Shown piece after piece: positions 21,924 to 32,078 of a stretch of DNA of 64,000 nucleotides. The notes below the pieces were generated by a model. That model was not told where the DNA came from. It searched no databases and worked only from the letters and a program-made list of their open reading frames with translations. Both the position numbers and the translations under genes were made by a program. The first letter of the stretch is position 1; each line of letters begins with the position of its first letter. The DNA is from Agriotes lineatus (lineage: Eukaryota > Arthropoda > Insecta > Coleoptera > Elateridae), in assembly GCA_940337035.1 (NCBI GenBank), contig OW679202.1, positions 20,661,224-20,725,223 of the forward strand, read 5' to 3'.

Positions 21924-22305
21924 ACATATTTTATGGTGTGAGATCCTGTTCTGTTGGCAACGTTGCGGGCGTCTACTGTTCCTTAAAATCTATATCTTTA
22001 TTTTGTCTACCAGCAGGTTATCCGGTCAGTACGGCCTTTGAAACTAATTGCAACGTATTTCTTATCAATACACGCTGCAGATTTTACAACGTGCGCTCGC
22101 TCGTGTTATCCAATGTGAACAGATGGTTATTTGAATTAGTGCAAACCACTTGTAATATTGGGATAATAATACAATGCAAACGTATTTTTAGTAAATAAAC
22201 TTCAGAACTTTTTGTCATACACAATAAAGTTACATTCATTTGGAAGATTTTTCATATGCACAACGATGTAAAAGGCAAATAACTAATACCACCCGAACAC
22301 TAGCG
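21924..22305. other. Spacer, nothing recognised
   Basis: No gene or repeat identified. Confidence 0.4.
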
Positions 22306-22700
22306 AAAAAATCTGGTGTAATACACGCCCACAACTTCCTTTACAGTGATTTTATAATTAGCCAAAAATTTGATTTTTGATTTTTAAGCATTTGTCAAAC
22401 ATTTTCAAAAATTACAAATTCTACAGAAACGGTACAAAATAGGGCATTAGTTGAAGAGACAATTTTCTCTAAAATTTTAAGCTGAATTAAAAAATGTAAT
22501 AATATATCGGGTGTTCTTTTTAAAATAAGAGTTAATAAAAAAAAGGAAACCCATTTTAGAGGTATTCAACTGGAAAATCACCTATCTCACATCAATACAC
22601 ATTAGAAATGTAATAAAAATGTAAAGTTTAAAAAAAAATGGTTAGAGCCGTTTTTGAAAAAATCGAAAAAACTGAAAAATCACAAGAGTAAACACCATAC
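22306..22700 (-). repeat. Dispersed repeat family C, copy 2 (inverse)
   Basis: In reverse complement this reads through the same blocks as 2346-2740 and 30377-30648, ending at CACAACTTCC..TACAGTGATT and AAAAATCTGGTGTA. It includes a middle part (GGTATTCAACTGGAAAATCA, inverse) shared only with copy 1. Confidence 0.65.
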
Positions 22701-22927
22701 TTCCGGTTATGCGATTTTCTTCAAAAGCTTTGTATTTTATCTAGATCAGCGTTTTTTAATCTTTTTGATAAGTCAAACCCTTTTTAATATCCACTTTTAA
22801 CGTTTGTTTCAGTAGTATGGTTTTAATGCAACATTCTGTAAATGGATTATTTGCAACAAAAATGACAATTATTTCAAATAAGATTTGTTTGCTTCAAAAA
22901 AGTACTTCAAAATCAACCCAAAAGTTC

Positions 22928-23260
22928 TTAAAATAACATATTAAACAGGACTTTTAAATATAATTTTTTTGCCGGCACATTAGCTGAGAACCCCGTTTTG
23001 CACATATATGTAGTTGCAAATAGTAAAAGTTCCAACACGGCCTTTGAGGACAATTGAGGATATTCATCTTTTAAACTGCACCAGAACTCCACTAATGGCA
23101 TTAATTGAAAATTTTCTTGCAACGATGAATCAGATGTCATTTCAATAAAAGTTTCGTATTCTTCTGCTGGCACGGTCGAAGTTCGTGCATTGACAATAAA
23201 TGAGTTTTTGATAATTAATCTACTGTTCATTTGATTATCTTTGTTCTTAAAAATGGTCAA
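22928..23260 (-). pseudogene. hAT transposase C-terminal relic (ZBED5/SCAND3-like)
   Basis: The minus-strand frame has LMPLVEFWCSLKDEYPQLS followed by KAVLELLLFATTYMCKTGF. This matches the FW......YP.L...A...LL.F.TTY.CE.GFS region of ZBED5/SCAND3-type hAT proteins. The usual SALT..K...R.RL continuation is lost after SANVPAKK. The upstream part is AT-rich and decayed. Confidence 0.6.
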
Positions 23261-23512
23261 ACTTCCAAAAAAAATTAGCTGCTTTGTTGAAGTTAACGCA
23301 TTTTTGTACTCATGACTTCAAAATTCATATTTCCCGGTCATTCCCGATGCGCCGAAAGTTACTTTTCCCGCACTGGGGTGCTTTTTACTTTCCAACAAAG
23401 ACTAGGGCAATTGTGTGTTCTTTTTAAATTTTCATAATTGCCGTTCGTTGGTTAATTGCGCTTCCAAACATCAGAGGCGCTTTAAACGTTGACGTACAGG
23501 TGCATAGGATAC

Positions 23513-23550
23513 GTATAAAAGTTTAGTGACTTACGCTGTCAACTCAGTAA
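23513..23550 (+). promoter_or_regulatory. Possible RNA polymerase II core promoter
   Basis: A TATAAAA box at about 23514 is followed about 32 bp later by ACTCAGTA, which fits the arthropod initiator TCAGT. The spacing suits a TATA-Inr core promoter. No open frame was recognised downstream, so it may belong to a transposon or be chance. Confidence 0.25.
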
Positions 23551-23945
23551 AGTAGTAAAACACTAAACAATAATTTTTAATTTTGTTTTTAATATTTACA
23601 GTTATTCGTTACAAAACACATTGTACCTAACTTTTTCGGGAAGAATTTTCCCGAATTTGCAGTACATGCAGCACCCCTTTCGGTCGTGCGGCAAACAAGT
23701 GTTCATTCGGGAAAGTTACCTTCTCAAACTTGTTAGGTAAAAATAACTATTACAATTTTTAGGTCAGTTTCCATATTACGGTGATCCGTTTCATAAATTT
23801 AATTTAATTTATTAAATTTACGGGATCGCCCCATTTTTACAAAAAAATATACACTATATTTTACTGAAGATAGGTACAGTGTAGATAAATGTTAAACTGC
23901 ATGTTATATACAATATACTATTATTAAACGATACATAACATATAA

Positions 23946-25067
23946 TCACGTAAGACTCCTTAATTTACCCCTAAAGCTCGCCAAGGAGCTGTTGAAGATG
24001 TCCAGCTCCCCCTGAAGTGAGTTTAAAAACTTAAAGGTTCTGTTTAATGGTGAATGACAGCCATAATTTGTTGAATGAAACTCAATACTAAACAGTTCAT
24101 AGTGTCGAAGACTGCGGATTGGCACATTAAATTTTATTTTTTCTAAAAGTTCAGGGCAAATTACAAGTCCATGAATAAGTTTATAGACAAAACATGCATC
24201 TGAAATAATTCTTCTTTGTTGTAGTGATTGTAAGTTTAACCTGTCCAAAACATCCTGTTTATGAAAGAGTTCATTACGAATATTAAGTTTGTATGCAGCA
24301 AAGTGTAAAAATTTATTTTGAACTCTTTCAATTTTGTTTATATAATGATCATATTCAGGTGACCAAACTACAGTCCCGTACTCTAATTGGGATCTCACAA
24401 GGGAGCAATAGACATCCTTAACAGTAGTAGCACTGAATTCTCTACAATTACGAACAATAAATCCAAGCATTTTGAAACCCTTTTGAACAGTATTAAGAAC
24501 ATGATTATTACAGTTGAAACTAAAATCTACCAGAATACCTAAGTCTTTAACCTCTTTTACTTTGTTCAACGCTACATTATTGATATAATATTCGGACTGA
24601 AACTTTATGTGCCCTCTATAAAAGCTGATAAAACAGCATTTATCTATATTTAGTGACAACCCATTTGCTTGAGACCATTCCCACAACTTATCTATATCCC
24701 TCTGGAGCTTCTCAATGTCATCCCCCGTATAAATTGGTCTGTAAATTTTAAGGTCATCTGCAAACATACTAACTGACGAACTAACAACATCCACGATGTC
24801 ATTAGTGAAAAGAATAAACAGCAGGGGGGCAATATGTGACCCCTGAGGAACACCAGATGTGACCTCAAAGGGCACAGATATAAAATTGTTTACTTTTACA
24901 CTTTGTTGTCTATCCTTCAGATAGCTCCCAATCCAACCTAAAAGATGACTAGAGAAGCCCGTGTCTCTAAGTTTATCCAAAAGAATCTGAAAGCTAACCC
25001 TATCAAAGGCCTTGGAGAAGTCAGTATATACCGAGTCGACTTGCACTTTCCTCTCCAAGAACTCCAA
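23946..25067 (-). CDS. Jockey-type LINE RT, C-terminal half, uninterrupted (373 aa)
   Basis: The RT is intact in frame but 5'-truncated: motif A YTDFSKAFDRV (residues 14-24), GVPQGSHIAPLLF (72-84), FADD (102-105), then thumb and C-terminal domain (LVRSQLEYGTVVWSPEY; KIERVQNKFLHFAAYK). The 3' UTR runs to about 23790. The first Met is simply the first one after truncation; the natural start is lost. Endonuclease and ORF1 are absent, so it cannot move on its own despite the clean RT frame. The lack of stops suggests recent insertion. Confidence 0.85.
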   Translation of the reverse strand: MEFLERKVQVDSVYTDFSKAFDRVSFQILLDKLRDTGFSSHLLGWIGSYLKDRQQSVKVNNFISVPFEVTSGVPQGSHIAPLLFILFTNDIVDVVSSSVSMFADDLKIYRPIYTGDDIEKLQRDIDKLWEWSQANGLSLNIDKCCFISFYRGHIKFQSEYYINNVALNKVKEVKDLGILVDFSFNCNNHVLNTVQKGFKMLGFIVRNCREFSATTVKDVYCSLVRSQLEYGTVVWSPEYDHYINKIERVQNKFLHFAAYKLNIRNELFHKQDVLDRLNLQSLQQRRIISDACFVYKLIHGLVICPELLEKIKFNVPIRSLRHYELFSIEFHSTNYGCHSPLNRTFKFLNSLQGELDIFNSSLASFRGKLRSLT

Positions 25068-25081
25068 CAGGGCAGTCTTAT

Positions 25082-25174
25082 ATGTTGAACAATACTAGAT
25101 TTTTCGAAGCTGTTGAATTTAAAATGAGCTATATGCTCTTTAAACCTAGTACCAAAATTACTACGAGTTTGTTC
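25082..25174 (-). pseudogene. Penelope-like GIY-YIG fragment
   Basis: EQTRSNFGTRFKEHIAHFKF followed by SFEKSSIVQH resembles the part after YIGQT.R in GIY-YIG endonucleases of Penelope-like elements (R...R..EH.......S..A.H). It is in frame with, but unrelated to, the downstream jockey RT. About 30 codons only. It may be the target into which the jockey element inserted. Confidence 0.45.
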
Positions 25175-25179
25175 AATAC

Positions 25180-26087
25180 AGGGTGTCCCAAAAAGAATGG
25201 GACACCGATTGGTCATAGATTTCTTAGGTTATATCAAATCGATTTAACCTAATATACCTTAGTACAAAGCGTGCTACGCACTCGGGATTCTTGTTGAGTG
25301 GCAAATTTACTTGACAAATTTCTTAGCAAAGCGTTCCGACAGAAAACGTCAAAATTTAATCGGCTATTTTAATGCACTTTAGATATTGCTGTTGATTATG
25401 CCCCTAAACAATAAATAACTATTACCTGCTTGCAGTAGTTGTTCCTACAGTATAGAAGACTAGGAAAAACGATTAAAGTTGTTTTGAAGACCCGCAAAAA
25501 ACATATTAATCGAATAACTCCCATTTTCTTGAGCAATATGCACCAATACTATAAAATTAATAGATGGACGTATGGAGGAAATGCCTAATTTGCGATAGAT
25601 TGTTTGAACTTACAGGCCTCCTTAATTTCTCGCCATTACTGCTGCATCACCACAGCCCCAACCTAGAGTTTCTATATATTAATCTATATTATATAGGATG
25701 CTATCCTAACCATACAAATATGGTTTCTGGAAATAAATTTATCAAATTAATAAGAAAGCGATTATCATATCTCAAACATATTAATTATTTCTGAGAGCAT
25801 GTAAAACACAGCAAATGAGAATTAGTTGAATTATTAACATCTTTTTCTACTCCCGCATGTAAATATTCTGTTTTCTTCACAATCCACAGAATGGATAAGT
25901 AGGCAATTGTAGTTAACTGAACGAATATGATTTCATATCCACACACGGGTGGATATGAAACACACCAATCACAAACCATGTTAGTCGTGATTACCTAGGT
26001 AACTTTCATTTATTGTTTGTTTTGTTATGAGCACACCCTGCTGTATTGTGTGTGGCAAACGTGATTTTGTTGTAAGATATCTTATTA
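25180..26087. other. Spacer with one transposon-like end, no gene seen
   Basis: CAGGGTGTCCCAAAAAGAAT near 25181 looks like a single mariner-type terminus. A short inverted repeat (ttcatatccacac / gtggatatgaa) lies at about 25930-25960. No gene was recognised. Confidence 0.4.
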
Positions 26088-26089
26088 TA

Positions 26090-26673
26090 CAGGGTGTATA
26101 CGAATTCGACCGACAAACTTTGAGGGTGTATTTACTGCCTAAATATGTACCTAAATTGTTCGTATACTTATAACCAATCTCCTTTCATTTCAAAGTTAGA
26201 ACCTCTTTTGTGACTTTTCTTGTAACCTAACATTGAAATCGTCGAATGAAATTTTACTCAAAAATATCGAACTATACTAATTAGTTAATAACATTAGGTA
26301 CATATGAAACATGACATTTATAATTATTCAGACTACCAGTGGAAATAAAATATTCAAGTTTGGAGATTTGAATGCGTGTAATGTGTAGGAACACTCATTT
26401 TTAATGGTTTTTGGAAGTCTATAATTCTTTAAAGAAGATAGGCCATAGCTGATAATAAATTTTATTCTTAATATTCAAGCTAATGGATTTCTTCTAATTT
26501 TTATTTTATTTAATAAAATAAATCTTGAAAAATTCATAGTGTTTTTTCGAAGTTTTTTGACCTGTGCAAAGTTTATCTTGCAGATAAGGATCAAGGTTGT
26601 CTAATCTTTTAGGCTGTATTTAGTGAGAGAAATATGCACCCAAAGTTTGTCGGTCGAATTCGTATACACCCTG
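26090..26673. mobile_element. MITE, 584 bp, Tc1/mariner-type, TA duplication
   Basis: The left end CAGGGTGTATACGAATTCGA is inversely repeated at the right end (about 26640-26673); identity runs about 34 bp or more (CCGACAAACTTTG). TA flanks both ends. Non-coding. Confidence 0.9.
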
Positions 26674-26768
26674 TATATTTATTTAATTTGTTTATGCATA
26701 CAAATGTAGTTTAAGTTGTTGACTTGCTTATTTTAACAATTTACTAGTTAACTAAATATCCCAATATA

Positions 26769-27607
26769 CAGTGTGGTCCATTAAGTGTGCAACAAATGGA
26801 ACATTTCTTTATTAGTTGTACAACCAAAATTTAAATACCGCCACAAGTTAGTGCATGTTCGATAACCGTATCAGATGCATTTAGAATGGCTCCAAGTTAA
26901 ACAGCATACAGGGCAGGACAAAAAATATGAAATTCGTTCAAGAATAAAGTTACCTTATTCAAAAAAATATGGCAAAATTTTATTGAGAAAAGTTGTTTAG
27001 AATTAAAAGTTATGCTCAAATACAAAGTCAGGGCCTCTTATTCGAATTTTTATTATTTTTTTGGAAAATTTTGTATTAGACCTTATTTTCATAAGAATTT
27101 GAAATAAAATTGTAGGCTTTAATTGTGAGTTTTTTCATATGTAAATTATTATTAGTAAAGCATTTGCCTTGTTAAAAAGAATATTTGCGAAATTCTAAAG
27201 TTCTGTTAAATATCGTTGCAACAAACATGAAGTGGACGGTTACCTAAAAAAATATAAATCCAAGTAAATTTTACAAATATGCTTCAAGTTGCTAAAAGTT
27301 ATTTAAAAGTGATGTGGTTGTAGCTACTGTAAATACATATAAAATCAGAATAATAAAAATATGTATAATACGGGGGTAATACAAAATTTTCCAAAAAATT
27401 ATAAAAATTCGAATAGGATGCCCTGACTTTATTCTTGAACGAATTTCATATTTTTTGTTCTGCCCTGTATGCTGTTTGACTTGAAGCCATTCTAAGGGAA
27501 TCTGATATGGTTATCGAACATGCACTAACTTTCGGCGGTATTTAAATATCGGTTTTACAACTAATAAAAAAATGTCCCATTTGTTGCGCACTAAATGGAC
27601 CACACTG
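26769..27607. mobile_element. Long-TIR Tc1/mariner-type MITE, family A copy 2
   Basis: 839 bp. Ends CAGTGTGGTCCATTAAGTGT / inverse, flanked by TA. The arms exceed 150 bp and include the inner box acagcatacagggcaggaca and its inverse. This uninterrupted copy shows that 2109-2865 is an insertion in copy 1. Confidence 0.9.
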
Positions 27608-28862
27608 TATATTGTAAATACTTTCCACATTTATTTTTCTAGACATTTTAATTGGTTTTCCCTTTTTTCTAAAACTTTCTTCATCCATTCCAGTCCAGCA
27701 CCGTCTTCTCATAGTATTCTATATAAACCCAACGGGTTGTTTGCCATGCCCTCACAGTTGTAAATTAAGTGTACAATAGTTTCCTTGCTTCTATGACATA
27801 TTCTACATTTCTTTTCTTTTTTCTGCAGCCATTTTATTTTACTTAACTCTTCATTTCCACATATGCATCTTGCTATTATACTCTGCGAATTTTTGTTTCC
27901 TTTTCTAATCATGTATTCGGGTACATTGCAGTATGTTTCGATATATTTCATATTTATTTAAGCTGTTGTATCTTTTCTGTTGTTCAACCTCTAGCCTTCT
28001 TCCTCCTACCTCTTTGGTTAGTTTAATCCTCTTTCTTACTCCTTCCAGTGATAGTCCTGCTTCTTGTGTAGTCTTCTCTGCTTTGTTCGTTTGATAGTTC
28101 TCTTGGCACCTCTATCGTGTATTTTCCTTTTGACCCAGTCCTTATTCGTTCTTCATATCTTATCGCCCTTCTTCCTGCGTCTACTTCTAAGCTGTTTCTG
28201 CTAACACTATGTTTGTAGGGGTTGTCTTCTTTAGCCCTAATGCCCATTTTATGTACTTAAGCATCGCTCCGTCCAATTGCGTCTTTAGAGTCCAGCTCCA
28301 CACTTCTGCTGCGTACAGTAGCATTATTGCATCAAAGATTAACATTTTTGCTTGGAAGTTATGGGGGAATTTTCTTCTTCCTATGCCCCAAAAGCTGTGA
28401 CAGTGCCATTGTTGCTTTTTTCTTCTCGTAATTTATGTGTGTCCTAGTACTATTATTTTTGTGTAGGTAGTAACCTAGGTATTTAAATACTTTGACTCTT
28501 TCTATCCTCTCATTTCCCCACTTCCATCTTTCTTCTTTCCTCCTTCCCCTGCTTCTGGTGAATTCCATTATTTTTTATTTTTCTGCGTTTAGTATCATAT
28601 CCTTCTCCTTTAGGTATGCTTGTAAGTTCTCCATCATGCATCGCATTTCTCCAGGTGTTATAGCTATCATCGCTATATCATCCGCGTATGCAAGTGTTCT
28701 TATTTTTTTTCCCTATTACTATGCCTCCTATTATTTCCTTAGCCCAGTGTTCATCTATATCCGATATGTATATATTGAATAATATTTGGCTTAGTGGACA
28801 TTGTTGTCTGAGTCCTCTTTCAGTCGAAAATCTTCTTTTCTCTGTGCCTGTGCCTATGTAGG

Positions 28863-30030
28863 AGGAGCGTTCAAATTTAAACGATAATTTTATTTATTTT
28901 ATTTATTTATTTACAAGTATGGACGGACTCAAAGTCCTTTTACAGAAAAAAAAAATTAAAAATAACATAACATTAATTCCAACGATAGTGACGACATGGC
29001 TCGTTCACTCAAAAACAAAAATAGTACTCCTCGCTGCGTTACAAAAGTGACTCAAACTAGGATCTAAAATATCACATGAGAGATCATTACACATGGCGCA
29101 TATACGGGTTAGATGATTGTTTAAGGTGTAGCACGACGTATAAGTTGACAAGGCAAAGGTGGTGACTGATCTCGAGGGCCGTGAAGGCACCTTGAACATC
29201 AATTGACTCAAAAGAAGGGGGCAGTCCAGTTGTCCATTTACTAATTTGTAATATTTATTCAAAAACAAACGCAAGGTGTCTAATGTATATCATGTCATTA
29301 TTCTACTCAGCTTTCCTCTCTTTTAATAAAGTGGTGCCATCTTTCCGGAAGTTTTTGTATTCCAGGAGAAAAAAATTCTTTTGGGTGCTATCGCACCCAT
29401 TTCGGAACAATTTCGATTACTTTTTCATTACAATGAGGTATTTTTCTCCTAGAAACTCTTTTAAGGGTTCAAATAAATAAGAAACTGATAGAACAAGGTC
29501 CAAAATGTGTGGTAAATAGGACTGCATGGTCCAATTAAATTTTTGGATTGTAGTCAGCGTGCGAATAGCGAAATGGGGTCGAGTATTATCCTGTAAGACG
29601 CAGACAGAGAACTCGCGTTTTTTTTCAAGTTACCCCTGCTGATATTTAATGCAGAAGTAATATCCTTCCCTGTAAATCGACAATCGTTTCAAATAAGTGC
29701 ATTTTACTCTGTCAGCGTTCTCGTCTGTTGTCAATGTTTTTTGACGGCGAGATTGCGGTCATTCTCCGCATCTTTGCAGCCATCTTTAAGCGCTTTACTT
29801 CTTTTGAAAACGCTTATGCCTGATACTAGTTGCGCATCAAACTGTCTTTTAATTCTTACACAAATTTCTTATCGTTTGATATCTTTGTTGATAAGAAATT
29901 TACTACTAATGCGTTGTTCCACGCTTGCATGCACTCCCACCTCACTTATGCTTGCCAATTGAACGAAAACGCATTATGACGACTTAACGACTGAATGAAG
30001 GCAGGTCATATTCCAGAGCATTAATTAATG
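28863..30030 (-). mobile_element. Mariner relic inside the R1-like LINE
   Basis: The left end GAGGAGCGTTCAAATTTAAA looks like a mariner TIR. Minus-strand remnants include FKRSKALKDGCKDAENDR, NDCRFTGKDITSALNIS (HTH region, about 29640-29800) and a C-terminal stretch near 29300-29480. The core is deleted and stops are frequent. A jockey LINE tail (28884-29280) sits inside it. Confidence 0.55.
28884..29280 (-). mobile_element. Jockey-type LINE 3' fragment with TTTA-rich tail
   Basis: A TTTATTTATTTA run (28889-28913, + strand) marks the 3' tail. The minus-strand frame encodes the last RT residues (QLMFKVPSRPSRSVTTFAL, SCDILDPSLSHFCNA), as in the fragment at 43868-44780. It is severely 5'-truncated. 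Confidence 0.65.
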
Positions 30031-30376
30031 TATAAAACTTCTCTGCATGTCTTTGTCTTTTGCCACGCAATTTAAATTATCGTTCATATTTGAACGCATC
30101 TCGTAGCTTATGGTTTCCTTGTATATGTGCTGTATTCTGTTTATTAGTATCCTGCTTATTCCTTTTTTTTCCATGTATTTCCACAGCTTAACTCTATCTA
30201 TCTTATCGAACGCAGCTTTCAGGTCCGCAAAAAACACATACAATGTCTCACCTTGTTTTAACTTCTTTTCAATTGTGTAGTTTAGCACATAAAGTTGTCA
30301 ACTGTTCCTCTGTTTTTCCTGAATTCCGCTTGGCTTTCCGGTATCTGTTGATTTTCCTCTATTTCTTCTTCTAGTT

Positions 30377-30648
30377 TTTTACTTCCTTTTACAATAAAGG
30401 AAGTATTGGATTCACCCCAAAAATTCGAAATTGAGTTTTCACCAGATCTTCACATTTTTGAATTCAGCTTAAAATTCTAGTGAAAATTTTTCTCTTGAAC
30501 TAACACTATTTTGTACCGTCTTTTTTAAATTTGTAATTTTTGAAAATTTTTGACAAATGCTTAAAAATTTAAAATCATATTTTTGGCTAATTATAAGATC
30601 ACTGTAAAAGGAAGTTGTGTGCGTGTATCACATCAGATTTTTCTGTAT
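30377..30648 (+). repeat. Dispersed repeat family C, copy 3
   Basis: Starts ACTTCCTTTTACAATAAAGG (hairpin) and AAGTATTGGATTCACCCCAA; ends ACTGTAAAAGGAAGTTGTGT then CACATCAGATTTTTCTGT. It lacks the middle block of copies 1 and 2. It truncates the R1-like LINE on its left. Confidence 0.7.
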
Positions 30649-30715
30649 TGTAAGATATCTTATTAATATATATATATCCATCGGGTTTATAACGTCTGTC
30701 GACGCTGTCCGACCT

Positions 30716-31876
30716 TCAGACTCTTTCTGCACTCTTTCTTGTCCTGCCATTGTTCTTCTTGCAGGTTTCTTTCACTGATGGCTTTTTTATGTTATCGCTC
30801 CACGATTTTCTGGGCCTTCCCCGTTTTCTCCTTTCTGGTGGAAGCCATTCAAAAGTTAATTTAGGTAATCGATGTTCTGCCATTCTTTTCACGTGACCGT
30901 ACCAGATAAGTTGTCGTTTTTCTGCTTCTTCCACTATTGTTTCCTTCAAGCCGATTATTCTTTTTATTTCAGTGTTTGGAATTCTATCTAATCTTGATAT
31001 TCGACATGATCTTCTCAACGCGTCCATTTCTACAGCTTCCACTCTTCTCTTATCTGCTGCTGTCCATGCCCATGCTTCTGCTCCGTACAGTACTATACTT
31101 TTAACTACTGTATTGTAAATATTATACTTGGTTCTTTTCGTAATTTCTTTACTCCACCATATTCCATTTAATCTCTGAATTGCTCTTCTACCTTGTCTTA
31201 TTCTTTGTCGAATTTCTTTTTCATCTTTCCCATCTTTCTGGATCTGTACTCCCAAGTATTTATATTTATTACATTCTGCTATTGTTTCCCCGTTTTCTAA
31301 AATTAGATCTCCCGCTTCTTCTCCGATACACAGGTATTTTGTTTTCTCGATATTCATTGAAAGTCCTGCTTTTTCATACTCCTCTTTTATTTTTCTGGTC
31401 ATATATTGCAGGTCATCTTTGTCTTGTGAAATAAGCACCTGGTCGTCTGCAAATTGAAGTGTGTATATGTTGTTATCACCAATGTTAATTCCCATGCCCT
31501 GGCACTTTCGTTTCCAGTTTCTTATGGAGTATTCTATATAAATCTTAAATAGGGTTGGCGATAGACAGCATCCCTGTTTTAGCCCTTTATTTATCCCAAA
31601 TGGTTCAGATACTAATTCTCCAACTTTTATCTTAATTTTTACATTTTTATAGAGTTCTTGAATGGCTTTTATTATTTTTGCGCTAATGTTAGTATTTTCA
31701 AGTGCTTTCCATAATTTCTGTACTGGAACGTTATCATAGGCTTTACTTAAATCTATGAACAGTAGATGCAAATCTCTACCTGTGCTGACCTTCTTTTCTA
31801 TGAGCTGTTTTAAGCTAAATAAATTGTCCATGCAAGATCGACCTGCCCGAAAGCCGCTTTGTTCTTCTGCTTCCAT
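30716..31876 (-). CDS. LINE reverse transcriptase, uninterrupted 386-aa fragment
   Basis: RT motifs are SGFRAGRSCMDNLFSLK (7-23), LFIDLSKAYDNV (39-50), GLKQGCCLSPTLF (98-110) and FADD (142-145). Then comes a C-terminal region with VLYGAEAWAWT and IWYGHVKRMAEHRLPK, and a basic patch (ERRKRGRPRKSW). This ending is typical of insect LINEs related to the RTE-like group. The endonuclease part is missing (5' truncation near 31890). The 3' UTR is short and runs to about 30680 (TATA-rich). There are no stops, so the copy is fairly young. Confidence 0.8.
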   Translation of the reverse strand: MEAEEQSGFRAGRSCMDNLFSLKQLIEKKVSTGRDLHLLFIDLSKAYDNVPVQKLWKALENTNISAKIIKAIQELYKNVKIKIKVGELVSEPFGINKGLKQGCCLSPTLFKIYIEYSIRNWKRKCQGMGINIGDNNIYTLQFADDQVLISQDKDDLQYMTRKIKEEYEKAGLSMNIEKTKYLCIGEEAGDLILENGETIAECNKYKYLGVQIQKDGKDEKEIRQRIRQGRRAIQRLNGIWWSKEITKRTKYNIYNTVVKSIVLYGAEAWAWTAADKRRVEAVEMDALRRSCRISRLDRIPNTEIKRIIGLKETIVEEAEKRQLIWYGHVKRMAEHRLPKLTFEWLPPERRKRGRPRKSWSDNIKKPSVKETCKKNNGRTRKSAERV

Positions 31877-31973
31877 TGTCGTGTATTCCCTTATTAATTA
31901 ATGTTGAATAAATTTTCTTTTAATTTTCCACTTTTTCCATTGAAAGATCGTAGAAAAAGTACACTGTACAAGT

Positions 31974-32078
31974 CGAGTGGAATGTCCATATCGCATGAGG
32001 ATAAAGTTTGAGCATGATGCCGTAGGCGGAGTGCTCAAACTTTATCCTCGTGCGATATGAACATCATATCCACTCTCG
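31974..32078. repeat. Long hairpin, about 45-bp arms
   Basis: The left arm (31974-32014; CGAGTGGAATGTCCATATCG) pairs with the right arm (32031-32078; ending ATATCCACTCTCG) with a few mismatches around a 16-bp loop. It may be a small palindromic MITE. Non-coding. Confidence 0.65.

Larger units (their letters stand above)
27700..30370 (-). mobile_element. R1/I-like LINE RT pseudogene, interrupted
   Basis: Minus-strand order: ESQAEFRKNRGTVDN and FADLKAAFDKIDRVKLWKYM (30330-30130), a break at about 28862-30030, then GLRQQCPLSQILFNIYISDI, RTLAYADDIAIM (about 28680) and VFKYLGYYLHKN. A C-terminal Cys/His motif CRICHRSKETIVHLIYNC (about 27770-27830) is typical of R1/I-type LINEs. Several frameshifts are present. 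The 5' part is cut at about 30370 by repeat C. YADD is intact, but the element is dead. Confidence 0.75.
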
